Origin: Piper betle
Taxonomy: Eukaryota > Streptophyta > Magnoliopsida > Piperales > Piperaceae
Direction of reading: 5' to 3'
Assembly: GCA_033002965.1 (NCBI GenBank)
Contig: JAURVB010013114.1
Coordinates: forward strand, 124,001 to 188,000
DNA: 64,000 nt
Positions 26,056 through 37,465 of the stretch are shown here, piece by piece (position 1 is the first letter of the stretch; each line of letters opens with the position of its first letter). The notes beneath the pieces were generated by a model, which did not search any database, was not told the origin of the DNA, and saw only the letters and a list, made by a program, of their open reading frames with translations. Position numbers and translations under genes: made by a program.

Positions 26056-27578
26056 TCTGAGGAGGAGCAAAACGGCGTGAAGTGCAGCATAAGAAGGAGG
26101 ACGGGGAATTCCAAGGGAGCATTTTTGTTTTGTTTAAGAATGGATAATAAATTAACGGCCACGAACGAGCTGACGACACTACACACACTGGCTACGAGTC
26201 AACCGCGAGTCAGGTTCAAAATAGAGATACCAACTCATGGAGAAGAGCATAAATTATTTACAACCTTTTACATATTTAACTAGTTAAAAAAATTACTCTC
26301 AATATTTCTATCTATCTTTGCCTTCTAACTGTCATAGTAATCCGTTAAATTTTAATGATTTGGCCAAAATTAACCATACAAAACACACTTAATTGCTTTA
26401 TTAAATTTAAAAATATTATTTTATCCTTCCCGTCCTGTATTTCTTACTCTCTCCGTTGTCATTATTGTGTGCTCTTGTCTTTTGTGATCATTATATATAT
26501 AATTTTTTATAGCCAACAATAACTCAAGTTTATCTTTTTATATAAAAAAATTAATTTTTTTCAAATTTTGTTATGATTGGAATGTCTACGGCTGGTTATG
26601 TGTTTAAAAAGGGTGGGTGTTTTGGTTACCGTGGTTGTTTTTTTATTGTTTGTAGTTTTTGCCGTGTCTAAAAAAGGCGGGTACTTTTGTAACAAAAAAA
26701 ATTATACTACCCTTTTAATTAATTATCTTCTTTTTCTTTCCATACACATGCAATTTTTTTCATTTGAATTTACAACCTTTATTTTTCCTCTTAAACTACT
26801 TATTACCTTGTCAACATAATGACTCAAAGAACGAGGGTCATATACGAAAACAAACTTGGTAGACCCGATATCAAATTGGTTTGATTTTAAAAAATGTTAT
26901 AAAATTTATATTGATTTTCATAAAATATGTTATTTTTCCTCTCATGATGATTTTTTCTCTACACGTGTAGGGTTTATTAAATTCACTAAAATAAAATATA
27001 ATTTTAATTTAAATAAAAATCCTAAACATAAATTCGAATTCAATGAGGGTTTAGAGCGTTTAGTTAAACAATTCGACGCCACTAATGGGTGAGCATAATT
27101 CAGTTAATTCAATGACCATCAAAAAATCCTACTTGGAGCATTATTGCGAGGCTAAAATTGTCATATATAGTTGAAAAATGTCAGAACCACGTGAAACATA
27201 ACTTCAGTTAATTCAGTGAGTGGGCCAAAATCAGCAGATAAATTTTACCGTTCGATCCATCTGAATGGGTGAGCAGAGATCAGTTCAGCAGCAAAGAGTT
27301 TGAACCCATGAGAAAATTCCTACTTGGGGCATTTTCGCCGTGCTGAAATTGTCAAATAACAGAAGAAAAAGTAGAAAGAAAAAAATAGAGAAGAAACACA
27401 ACCCCTAAAATCAATTGTGTAGTCAGTTATTTCCAAAATCCACAGCATAAATTTTGCATCATCCATCTGGAAACCAGGGATAAGTTTTCAGGCAACAGAA
27501 TGTTAAGACATACAAAATAATCATTTCCATAGAAGTTTTCTAATCACTAGGACTAAACCTCCCGGCGCCATCCTCTAA
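26056..27578. other. spacer between PrfB3 and UBC genes
   Basis: Promoter of PrfB3, then AT-rich DNA. Around 27070-27360 a diverged direct repeat is visible (AATGGGTGAGCA ... CCTACTTGG ... GAAATTGTCA twice, about 190 bases apart). Probable UBC 3' UTR from about 27480. Confidence 0.45.
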
Positions 27579-28942
27579 TTAAGCAGTCTTGTAGAGCTTT
27601 TCCACCATCTTCCTATACTCTGCAAATAAAGAAAACCAGCCCCACACCATTAGCTAACAAGCTAAAAATTGTGGGAGTTTCAATAGGAAATGGAGATTGT
27701 AAAGTTCTAACCTGCTTGGTTGCTCCATAGAGCCGCTGCCTGAGGATTGAGAGGAGACTCGTTGTTGGGTTCTGAAACAAATCATATGACAAGAAGAATC
27801 AATATATAATGTCGTCAAAACTCATAAAAAGAAGATCAATTATTCTGCTAATATTCACTTCTTGTTACCTCCCAATAGACTCTGAATGGAAAGCAGAACC
27901 GTCCTCACGTCATAAGCAGATGACCATTTATCCTGAAACCAAATTCTCTTCTTCAGACATATGACATTCATGCATAAAGGGTAACACACAGTAGAGATAC
28001 AAACAATGGTGCAAAACAAACAAATTTACCTGAAGGATGTCTAGGCAGATGTTCCCGTATACATCAACATTGGGGTGGAAGCACATCGTATCGAATCTGA
28101 CCTTGGGAGGCTTAAATGGGTAATCGCTATTAAAGGCAAGAGATAGATTGTACACAGTCCCTTCAAAGACCGTATCTTGGCTTCCTGTGATGGTGCCTTT
28201 CCATGAGAAGATGTTGTCTCCATCCGGGAAAGCAGATATTCCAGGATCACCGCACATCTGACATACATATATGCATGGTAAACTACATACACCATCACTT
28301 CATAAGAGAACCAACAAAAACCAGCAATTGAATTCTTACCATCAAGGCCATTAGCTCCGATTGCAACCTGCTCATAACCATCGAGACATTAAAAACTTTT
28401 CCCATCAGAAGGGAATCTCAGAGCAACTCAAGACAAAAATGCGTCATTGATGATGTAAAAAACAGAACTTGGAGCATCTTAGATCGTTCAGAATTACGTT
28501 GACAAATCAACAATAGAAACAAAGCATGCTCCGTAACCAGATCATAAAAAAATCCAGATTCCCAAAGATTAATGTCAACGCGTGCATAAATCCAGATTCC
28601 CAAGACATTCGTAAACAAACTCAAGTTGAATCATAAATATGCATGCTCCGTAACCAGATCATAAAAAGTACAGAGCATTCATGTCCATTAACCACCCCAT
28701 CTCTAAACCAAAAGCAATATTCTTGTAAATAGTAAAAGAAGTCACTCGAGATCTCAACTTTGGACGATATTTCCGAAACGACAGATCAAAGAAACAAGAA
28801 AAGTTAAAAACACCAAGTAACACCTTTTCAGAACGGACTGGTTGTCGCTCCTCGGCGCGGGAGGCGGAGGCTTGGGGTTTGAGGTTGAGAGCCTCTGAGC
28901 AGGAGAAGCAGGTCCGGCCTGGAATCCCTGCATCGCAGCCAT
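27579..28942 (-). CDS. UBC19/20: ubiquitin-conjugating enzyme E2, UBC19/UBC20 type (UBE2C family)
   Basis: Six in-phase exons: 28824-28942, 28340-28367, 28030-28257, 27869-27932, 27712-27771 and 27579-27619, giving 179 aa (Arabidopsis UBC19/20 about 180). The N-terminus MAAMQGFQAGPASPAQRLST is the Pro/Ser-rich extension of the UBE2C group. The UBC fold follows: DNIFSWKGTITGSQDTVFEG, YPFKPPKVRFDTMCFHPNVD with the HPN motif, and NICLDILQ with the catalytic Cys. It ends LYKTA. UBE2C-type E2s work with the anaphase-promoting complex to ubiquitinate mitotic cyclins; in plants expression follows dividing tissue. All junctions are GT-AG and no lesion is seen. Exon 2 is only 28 bases, which automatic models may miss. 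Confidence 0.95.
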
Positions 28943-29340
28943 GTACGTAGTGCGCTCAAAGAAATAAAGACGAACACCACAAGAACAACAGCATCACCCT
29001 TGCAACACCTCACACAACAAGAACCCAAAGATTTCTTCTCAAGCAACAAAGATCTCTCTCGAAGACGAAGAAGAGACGATCTCTGCAAGGAAGATGAAGA
29101 AGATCGTCTTCTTCTTGTCGAGAGGAGACGATCGGCCTGTTTAAAAAGAAAATGGGAAGCGTGGAATCGACGGCTCACAAGCTCAAATAACTTTTTAGAA
29201 CGTTGGCGGTTGGACGGCACGGATGTGGTTTTCAAGGTCTACAACGGCTAGTTCCCGTTTTCAAATGGCTAAGGGTTATACGCCGTCAATGCCCCCCAAA
29301 ATTTCAAGTGCTGCCCTATTTTTAAAATATTTAAGCAGAT
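28943..29340. other. UBC 5' flank
   Basis: On the minus strand this is the leader/promoter of the E2 gene, purine/pyrimidine-biased at 29030-29130. No other gene is seen. Confidence 0.4.
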
Positions 29341-29576
29341 TAGTGTCAAGATTGTGACTTGCACACATACAGATCTTCTACAAGTTCATATATCAAAGAT
29401 ATATATATTTGAGAAATATGTATATCTCTATAGAGAATTTATAACGCAGATATGTTTGAATAAAGTTTAACAAACAAATATAAATAAACCAAATATTATT
29501 TCACACTGTTATTTGTACAAAATCAAAAAAGAAATACTTACAAACAAGCTTCACACGCCAATACAAACTCACTTCT

Positions 29577-29653
29577 GCACACTTTACAACTTCACACTCA
29601 CACTTACACTTCACAACTTCACAATCACACTCACACTTCACAACTTCACACTC
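29577..29653. repeat. imperfect CACTTCACAACTTCACA tandem repeat
   Basis: The plus strand repeats CACTTCACAACTTCACA-like units several times. It sits next to the TATA-like motif of the inverted viral block and may be part of its leader. Confidence 0.6.
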
Positions 29654-29745
29654 AAATATCAAACTCCAAACCACCTTCGCAAACTTCCCTTATAGAACTT
29701 CTTCCCTTTTCGAGAGATCTCCCTCCTCTCGACCTCTTCAGTCTT

Positions 29746-29755
29746 CTTTTATAAG
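29746..29755 (-). promoter_or_regulatory. possible TATA box of the inverted viral block
   Basis: The minus strand reads CTTATAAAAG, followed by a purine-rich GAAGACTGAAGAGG-type stretch as in caulimovirid promoters. Its place downstream of the minus-strand ORFs fits a circular viral map. No activity is implied. Confidence 0.3.
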
Positions 29756-30039
29756 TGCTTAGATGGGTAACTGGGAACTAAATGGGTATCCGGACTGTCC
29801 AACTTTTTGAGATTCCATCTTATATGTAAGAAGATAAGATTACCAACATCGGGACCCACCCACAAAAAATTTTTACTTTGATTAGGACCCACCATCATCT
29901 TTAAAAATATTCTTGAGTATATTAATCCTTTCATTTATGGATAAAATATCTTCAAAGGGTAAAATTCTACCTATGTGGTAGAATTAACAAAAATGGCTGT
30001 AGTAATGGGAGATTTATCTGGAGATGGAGAATTATTCAT

Positions 30040-31424
30040 TTGAGAACAGTTCCTAGCACTATGTCCTTGTTCTCCACAACATAAACAGGTCATGAAGAGC
30101 TAACTAGGAGAATAGAACAATAGTCTGAAACATGACCAAACTGTCCACATATATAACAATGAAAATCCAAAGTATTTAACTCTGGCTGGCCAAATCCATC
30201 AATAAGTTCCTTATTGGATGATGTCAAGGATTCAGGTATCTCTACTTTAGGGGTACTAAGAAAAGGAAGATTTTCACCTGAATAAAAATCCATTGTATAT
30301 GCCAATTTTATAACTTTACCTTCAGGAATCAAGGGATTTTCACTCTTCACCTGTAAATATTGCAAGTAAACGTTAGGGGACAGTGTTGGTGGAGTCACTG
30401 CAGAGGATGTTTTGGAAGCACAGGAGTAGATGAACACTGTGGAGAATGAGATACAATTTTAGGGGTTTTGCTTTAGAAGCAATAGATACAGATTTACTTA
30501 GAATAGCTTTTCCTTTGTTTAGACTTTTGACAGGAAGCCCGTACATAGAAACATTGAAATTGAACCTATCCCACCATCTAGTATAGATTTTTCGGGCTAG
30601 ACTTGATGCCTAACTTCCATAAATTTTATCAAATTTAAAACAATAACTCCAGGAAGCTATCAAAGGAATACGATAGTAGATGAGAAACTGAGTAGAAACA
30701 TCTCCAACTACTAGATCAATTCTGTCTTGAAATAAATGAAACTGACTCAGAATATGACGGGGTAAGAAGTCAAATCCAGGGCTAAATCTATAAAACCATT
30801 TCATAAACCAGGAAGGTAGTACTGAAAGTTTATGTAAATCCATTCTAATAAACCAAGAGTGTTGACTGACTTTACTTTTATAAAATAGAACTTTTTCAAA
30901 CAGCTCAATATAATCCCAATAATTATATTCCTTTGGGATTGAAAATAGTCCATTATATGAGAGGGTTTTCAGATTATTTGGGTTACCAAAGTCAGACATA
31001 GTCAGTACTTTTTAAGTAAGATCTTACTGAATAACACTGAACTCTCATGCTGATCATATAACATAATTTGTTGAGACACTAAGCCACCTTTGAAAGTATG
31101 AGTAATTTCAGCAGAACTGGTTTTAAGTAAAATCCTCTCATAATAAAACTGATTCTTTCTGGATTTAAGGGGGAAAATAAGTTCAATAAGGTAATAGTTG
31201 TTAAGCCAAAATACTAGGATCAATAGATTGCAACTCTTCTGGAGTGTATTCAATATAGCAAATATATAAAGGTGGATCCTTTGGTAAATAAGGACTCAAA
31301 TTTCTAGACAAAGTGTTTTGAATCAAAGGTTCCAAAATATTCTCATTGTAAGGACGAGATCCTTGAGGTCAAGGGGAATTTTTGTATTTATAAGCAAGAG
31401 AATGAATAAACTTTTTGTCAGCCA
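30040..31424 (-). pseudogene. inverted viral-like coding block with two CCHC zinc knuckles
   Basis: Minus-strand fragments in several frames: MADKKFIHSLAYKYKN from 31424, fragments at 31253-31002, then 30999-30610 (QHSWFIRMDL ... LPSWFMKWFYRF ... SYCFKFDKIYG), then 30437-30090. Two consecutive CX2CX4HX4C knuckles are clear: CYICGQFGHVSDYC (30158-30117) and, in another frame, CLCCGEQGHSARNC (30087-30046). A nucleic-acid-binding structural protein related to pararetroviral capsid/Gag is the best guess. The HSWF...LP.WF..W pattern is like one I remember from unnamed ORFs of plant pararetrovirus relics. At least four frame breaks or stops make it non-functional. Confidence 0.55.
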
Positions 31425-31437
31425 TAACTGATTAGAG

Positions 31438-31450
31438 TGGTTATCAGAGC
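31438..31450 (+). other. initiator tRNA-Met-like primer-binding site (one-base insertion)
   Basis: TGGTTATCAGAGC resembles the TGGTATCAGAGC complement of plant tRNA-iMet used to prime caulimovirid reverse transcription, with one extra T. It lies 139 bases upstream of the movement-protein ORF, as expected. Confidence 0.6.
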
Positions 31451-31588
31451 CAATAAGTGTATTGAGACCACTCAAATAGGTGACGGTGTCCAAGTCTTGG
31501 TAAGTCCTTGTAAGCCGAGGAAGGCGTTTAGGCAATTTGGATTGGCTTCACCTAGGAAATTCCTATTTGATTAACTCTTGATCTTCTT

Positions 31589-32605
31589 ATGGCTTTTTTA
31601 TCCAGTATAGTTAAAAAACCCAAAGCTTTGTCTGATTCTAGAAATTCAGAACAGATAATTTATAAGAACATCGAACAGAAGTTAAATAAATGGACTCTTC
31701 CTAAAGTTCACCCAAGTTCTGTATATAATAAAGGTATAGTAGAATTTAAACAGTCATATATAATCAAAACTTTTGAACAAAGTATTAATGTTGAAAATAT
31801 GACAGAAACTATTACCTTATTAAAATCCAAATTACTAGATGAATTAAGAACAAAGTATAAATATATACATCTAGGTTTAATACAAGTAGCAATAAAACCA
31901 TTAACTAGGGATGGATTAAATACCTCTTTATTATTATGTTTACGAGATAAAAGACATAATAAGTTTAGTGATTCATTATTAGGTATTATAGAATCTACCC
32001 TAGGAAATGGCCCAGTATATTTCAATTGTTACCCGAATTATTCAGTAAGTCTTTTTGACCCTAATATCCAAGATACTTTAGCTTTAAATATTCAAACACA
32101 AGGTTATGATATGTTACCAGGATCTATGAATTTATGTGTTATTTATAGGATCTGTTTTAAAGCTATGAATACTATTAATCCAAATTCTAGGATAGAAAGT
32201 CATAAAGGTAAAACTACTCTATTCCAAATAGATATTAATAAAAGTAATATAACTATTCCTAAGACCATTACATGGAATGAAATAACATTACCCGATTCTT
32301 GGAAATTAGATAATATAGTACCTCCTAAAGTCATAAAAAGAACAACTGAACAAATAATTGAAACTTCAGATGGGAATGTAGAAATTATTTTTAATAGACC
32401 TAGTGTTTCTTATAGATCTAAAACTCCAGACTCAAATGAAAGTTCTTCTAGCATAAAGGGTATATATGTTTTGGAACAACAAATACCTCATGGCATATAT
32501 ACAGAGGAACCAACTTTATCTGAAATGAATTTAAAAATAAATATGTATAAATATATACCTAATAAAGAAAAATGTTCAAAAGAATTTATGTTGGACAAGA
32601 CATAA
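31589..32605 (+). pseudogene. caulimovirid movement-protein region
   Basis: Open for 338 codons from MAFLSSIVKKPKALSDS. The 30K-superfamily core is clear: YIHLGLIQVAIKPLTRDGLN, LLGIIESTLGNGPVYFNCYP and a GYDMLPGSMNLCVIYRI-type strand, as in badnavirus and florendovirus movement proteins that traffic virus through plasmodesmata. The frame breaks near 32570-32605, where the next frame continues with the region leading into the capsid, so the original reading frame was probably one polyprotein. The N-terminal part is the best preserved piece of the insertion. Confidence 0.8.
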
Positions 32606-34271
32606 AAAATTTAGAGAATGGTATTTTCAAAATCATACTCAGTTACAATTAGATAATAATAAACAAGAATATTATCAATATTTAACCAATATTAGAAAAG
32701 AAATTCCCTTCGTAGATTGGTATACACAGGCTCAGGCTAAAGTAAATGTGAATTGGGATACTACAGATGGAAAGGTTATCAATAATAAACATCCTCCAGT
32801 AGGAAATATTAAATACGGTTCAATTGAGGCTACTTCTTATGTTACAATTGATAAAAAATATAATGAGGATACATCTGTTATTATTAAACAAAATAATTAT
32901 ACACATCTACATTTACAAACCTTAGCAACACATTTAGCTCAGATAGAGGACAAATATTGTATTAAAGATAAAGGGAAAGAAAAAATAATAGATTCTACAA
33001 TAACTCCTGCTTTGATTAAACTTCCAATCACCACAAAACCTGTAATACAAAATAAAAATTTAAGTGAGGAATTTATTGAAAAATTAGTAACAAGATTAAG
33101 TGGATTAAAATTAAAAGAATCAATAAGAGTAATTAATAAGGATATAGATCAATTAACAGATGAAAACATAGAAGAATTAATAGATCAATTTAATAATAGT
33201 CGAATAGAGATGGCACAACCCCTAAAGGTACAACCAACAGGACCAACTAGAAATTATTATCCCAGACCAACTCCTGCCTTTGTGTTATTTGAAGAAAATG
33301 TAATGAATGTTGGCTTATCTTTTGAAGCAAAATCTATATATGAATGGAATATAGATGGACAATCAGAATACCAAATATTAACAACATTATATGAGATGTT
33401 AATGTATAGTACAATATGTAAAACATCTAATCAGAGTGATAGACAAATAGTTGAAATGATCGCCTCAGGATTTAGTGGTATTTTAAAAGGTTGGTGGGAT
33501 CATTATCTTCAACCAGCACAAAAAATAGAAATTTTAGGAGCTACAAAAGTCGATCAAAATACAGGACAAACTATAGAAGATGTTGTTATAACCCTTATAT
33601 TAACTATATTACATAATTTTGTAGGAAATCCTCATATTATAAAGGAAAGAACTCAAGGATTATTAATGAGTTTAAAATGTCCAACCCTTACTCATTATAG
33701 ATGGTATCATGATACATTTTTAACTTTACTATTTCAAAGAGATGATTCTAGTTCCAATTTATGGAAAGAAAGATATATTGCTGGATTACCTCCTTTATTT
33801 TGCTGATAGAATTAAAGAAAAGCTTAGGAGTTAGTATCATGGTGTTATTCCTTATAATTTATTTACTTTTGGGAAGTTACATAATGATATCATTGTAGAA
33901 GGTTTAAGCTTATGTAATGATTTAAAATTAAAAAATCAACTTAAAAATAAAGGTTAATTGGGAAAAAGGAATTAGGAGAATTTTGTAAGCAATTTGGCAC
34001 ACAATTACCTTCTATACTACCTCCAAAACCAAATATACAAAAGAGATCTTTCATCAAAAGAAAAGTAAGAAGAAATAAACCTATGAAAGAAGAAATTAAA
34101 AGGAATAAACCCAAAATTAAAAAAAATAATCCAAAATCTGGAAAGACGAAATCAGTAGTCTATTGGGATTGTGGACAACCAGGACATACTAGAAGTCAAT
34201 GTAAATTAAGAAAGAAGATAAAAGAATTAAATATTTCTGAAGAAGAAAAACAGAAATATATAATATCATAG
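32606..34271 (+). pseudogene. caulimovirid capsid region with degenerate zinc knuckle
   Basis: A frame open from about 32590 to 33806 (MAQPLKVQPTGPTRNYYPRP ... IVEMIASGFSGILKGWWDHY) matches pararetroviral coat protein. After a break near 33806 the 34083-34271 piece has a Lys-rich stretch and YWDCGQPGHTRSQC. The first Cys of the usual CX2CX4HX4C knuckle is Tyr here, so RNA binding would be lost. Coat protein would package the viral genome; this copy is broken. Confidence 0.7.
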
Positions 34272-34402
34272 ATGAATATAATAGTGATACTTCTGAGTAT
34301 GATGCACTAAAAATAGAAGAAACTTCTCAATCCAGTAATCAAACTACTAATGATGAATGTGAATGTAATAGTATTTTTGAAATATGTAATAATTTTAATA
34401 AC

Positions 34403-34813
34403 TTGAGTATTAATGTTATTACAGCTCAGGAAACATTATTATTAGATATAATAGATAATATGACTGATAAAGAAGAACAAAGAAAATATATGGAAAAATT
34501 ATTAGGATCTTTTAAAGAAAAAGAAATTAGAGAAAAAGATGTAATACTTAATCCTCCATATAGTATGACTGAAGTATTTGATAGAGTAAAGAAAGATAAA
34601 ACGTCTATTACAGTTCAAGATCTTAAGTATGAAATAAAAGAATTAAAAAATGAAATTAGTCAATTAAGAAAAAGAATAGAAATATTAGAATTAATAAAAG
34701 AACATGATAAATCTTCTGATTCAGAAGAAGTAGAGAATTTAAAAGTTTTTGAAGATTCAGAATTTTGTATAGGAGAATCTGTTTCAAGAGAAAACTTATT
34801 TAAATACAATTGA
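34403..34813 (+). pseudogene. viral polyprotein linker with predicted coiled coil
   Basis: An open stretch of 136 codons is rich in Lys/Glu/Ile with heptad-like spacing (ELKNEISQLRKRIEILELIK). It sits between the capsid/zinc knuckle and the protease, where many caulimovirids have a variable linker. No domain is recognised. Confidence 0.45.
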
Positions 34814-34839
34814 ACAAACAATACAAAGAAGGTATATTT

Positions 34840-35245
34840 TAAAAATAAAATTAATATTAGATAAAAAGTTTACATTAGAAACATTAGCTCTCGTAGATAC
34901 TGCAGATAGAATATAATCAGAGAAGGATTAATTCCTACTAGATTTTATAAGAAAACAACTCAAAAATTATCTACTGCTAATGATCAAAGATTAAAAATTA
35001 ATTATAAATTACCTCATGCAACTGTTTGTATAGGTAATACTTGTATATATTTAATATTTATATTACTTAAAGATGCTGGTAGTGAAATCATACTAGGAAA
35101 CCCATTTACTTTTATAATAGAACCATTTAGAGTAGATCAAGATGGGATCCATACTAGTTTTAAAGGAAAAGAAATCACTTTTAAATTAGAGTTTCCAACC
35201 CATAAAACTTTAATTGACAATATAAATGACAAAGATACAAAATAA
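34840..35245 (+). pseudogene. degenerate aspartic-protease region
   Basis: Translation in pieces gives a VDTAD motif near 34890 (expected D-T/S-G) and GSEIILGNPFTFIIEPF near 35080, the pattern of a retroviral-type aspartic protease. Stops interrupt it and the catalytic triplet is altered. Confidence 0.5.
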
Positions 35246-36100
35246 AGTTGAACATATCAAATATTTAAAAGATGAAGTCAATAATTTGGTTCTAGAAAAA
35301 GACTTGAAGATCCAAATATTGTAACTAAAATTAAGAAATTTAAAGAATTATTCGAACAAGATTTATGTAATGAATTACCAAGTGCTTTTTGGAATAGAAA
35401 GAAACATGAAGTATCTCTTCCTTATGAGGATACATTTCATGAATCTAATATCCCTACAAAAGTAAGACCTATTCAAATGAATAAAGAATTAGTCGAATTT
35501 TGTCAAAAAAAATGACAACTTTATTAAAAAATAAATTAATAAGAGAAAGTAAATCTCCTTGGTCATGTTCAGCTTTTTATGTGTATAAGGCCTCTGAAAT
35601 AGAACGAGGTGCTCCTAGATTAGTTATAAATTATAAACCATTCAATAAAGTTTTAAAGTGAATTAGATATGCTATTCCTAATAAGAAAGATTTATTAAAA
35701 AGATTAGTTACGGCACAAATATTTAGTAAATTTGATTTAAAATCAGGATTGTGGCAAATCCAAATAAAAGAATAAAATAGATATAAAACATCATTTAATA
35801 GCCCTTTTGGACAATACAAATGGAATGTCATGCCTTTTGGATTAAAAATGCACCTTCAGAATTTCAAAAGGTAATTAATGATATTTTTAATCCATATTTA
35901 GAATATATCATTGTTTATATTGATGATGTTTTAGTCTATTTTGATAATTTAGATCAGCAATTTAAATATTTAAATCAATTTTACAGAATTATTAAATCTC
36001 AAGGAATAGTATTATCTAAAAAGAAAATATTTTTAGTCTAAACAAAAATTAGATATTTAAGACATGAAATAGAAAAAGGATTTATAAAATCTATACAAAG
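35246..36100 (+). pseudogene. pararetroviral reverse-transcriptase region
   Basis: Fragments across frames include RESKSPWSCSAFYVYKASE, KFDLKSGLWQIQIKE, FGQYKWNVMPFGLK and IIVYIDDVLVYFDNLDQQF; YIDD (35916-35927) is the catalytic motif. Several stops and at least two frame changes (about 35510 and 35845) break it. Confidence 0.8.
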
Positions 36101-36746
36101 AGTACTTGAATTTTCATCTAAGTTTCCTGATGAAATTTTAGAGAAAACTCAACTACAAAGATTTTTATGCAGTTTAAATTATGTATCTAATTTTTACCAA
36201 GACTTAGCATAAGATTGTAATCTATTATGGCAAAGATTAAGGAAAAATCCCTCACCATGGACCTCTGCTCATACAAGGGCAGTACAAAATATTAAAAACA
36301 AAGTCAAATATATTCCTTGTTTAACCTTAGTCCATCCTACCTCTTTAAAGATTGTAGAAACTGATGCGTCAATAGTAGGACATGGGGGTATTTTAAAACA
36401 AGTCTTAAATAATAAACATGTAGTAATTAAATATCATTCAGGAATTTGGAATGATACATAGAAAAAATACTCTACTATTAAACAAGAAATGTTAAGTATC
36501 GTTACTTGTATTTTTAAAATTCCAGGATGATTTAATTAATCAAAAATTCCTTTTACGAATTGATTGCAAAGTTGCTAAGGATATTATTGAAAAAGATGTC
36601 AAAAATTTAGCATCTAAATATATATTTACTAGGTGGCAAACTCTTCTTGCTATCTTTAATTTTGATATTGAATTCATTCATAGTGATACTAATTCTCTTC
36701 CTGATTTTCTCACCCGTGAATTTTTGGAGGGGGTATCATTTTGTTA
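36101..36746 (+). pseudogene. pararetroviral RNase H region and polyprotein end
   Basis: Contains ETDASIVGHGGILKQ (first RNase H Asp), YSTIKQEMLSIV and the terminal FDIEFIHSDTNSLPDFLTRE motif common to badnavirus-like polyproteins, ending in a TAG after GVSFC. A frame change lies near 36520 and stops occur at about 36210 and 36460. Confidence 0.75.
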
Positions 36747-36760
36747 GAAATTAAAGAGGG

Positions 36761-37457
36761 ACACATTTTCTAATTTTTGAATCTTTTTTTGTTAGAACGA
36801 AAATGCCAACCTATTAATTTTTCCAGTAAATCAAATAATATAATAATTATATATTAATGTTCCAATAGAACGATTTAGGCATACAATATGATAAGGAGCG
36901 AAATTCAGAAATTGATATTTTGTTTATTTAATTGCAGAAATTCCTTAAAAATTTATAAAATGTGTTATATTTTCTTATTTCCAAGCAATACTTTCTTTCC
37001 ATAAAATAACTAGAGTATCATTTGACTTTCTACACCCCATTTTAAAACCATATAAATTTTAAAGATGATGTTATAGGTGTAAAAGTGTCAATCGTCGCTA
37101 AAAGAAATCAGAATCTTTGATCAAATAGCTACTACTAACACCACCCCAAGTAATAGTCATGTAGAAGAGAGTCATAAATTACGTGTGGGGCATTTATCAC
37201 TTGATAAATTTAGACTAAATTGGTGCATTTCGAGGCGTCAAAGAGAGCATCGTGTATATTTTTAGGGCAACCAATGGCAAAATTATCATCAAATAATTAC
37301 AAATAAAAATTATTGTTGACAAAAATTTGTAACAAAAACTATCCTTAAATAATAATCTTGTTGATGTCGGGCCATTGTAGACGGCCAAGATCATCGGCCA
37401 GACCAAGATGCCCGGTTGATTGTTGATTCTCGTTGATGTCAGGTCCGAAAATTTATC
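36761..37457. other. viral 3' flank and AT-rich spacer
   Basis: AT-rich DNA after the RNase H end; 37360-37440 is repeat-like (GTTGATGTCGGGCC and GTTGATGTCAGGTCC). No gene is seen. Confidence 0.4.
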
Positions 37458-37465
37458 CTCAAATC

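Larger units (their letters stand above)
29341..36760. mobile_element. endogenous caulimovirid (pararetrovirus) insertion, rearranged and decayed
   Basis: From 31438 the plus strand shows the caulimovirid order: initiator-tRNA-Met-like primer site, movement protein, capsid, zinc knuckle, protease, reverse transcriptase and RNase H, ending near 36746. Codon use is AT-rich throughout. Left of 31430 a second viral-like coding block runs on the minus strand (31424 to about 30040), followed by a TATA-like motif and a tandem-repeat tract. Frameshifts and stops are frequent, so nothing is intact. No integrase or LTRs were seen, which separates it from Ty3 retrotransposons. It resembles badnavirus/florendovirus-type sequences; the genus is not decided. 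Such copies enter plant genomes by non-homologous repair. Confidence 0.85.

Noticed and set aside
29577..29653. CRISPR-like array
   Set aside because: The repeats are short, contiguous and without spacers; this is plant nuclear DNA.
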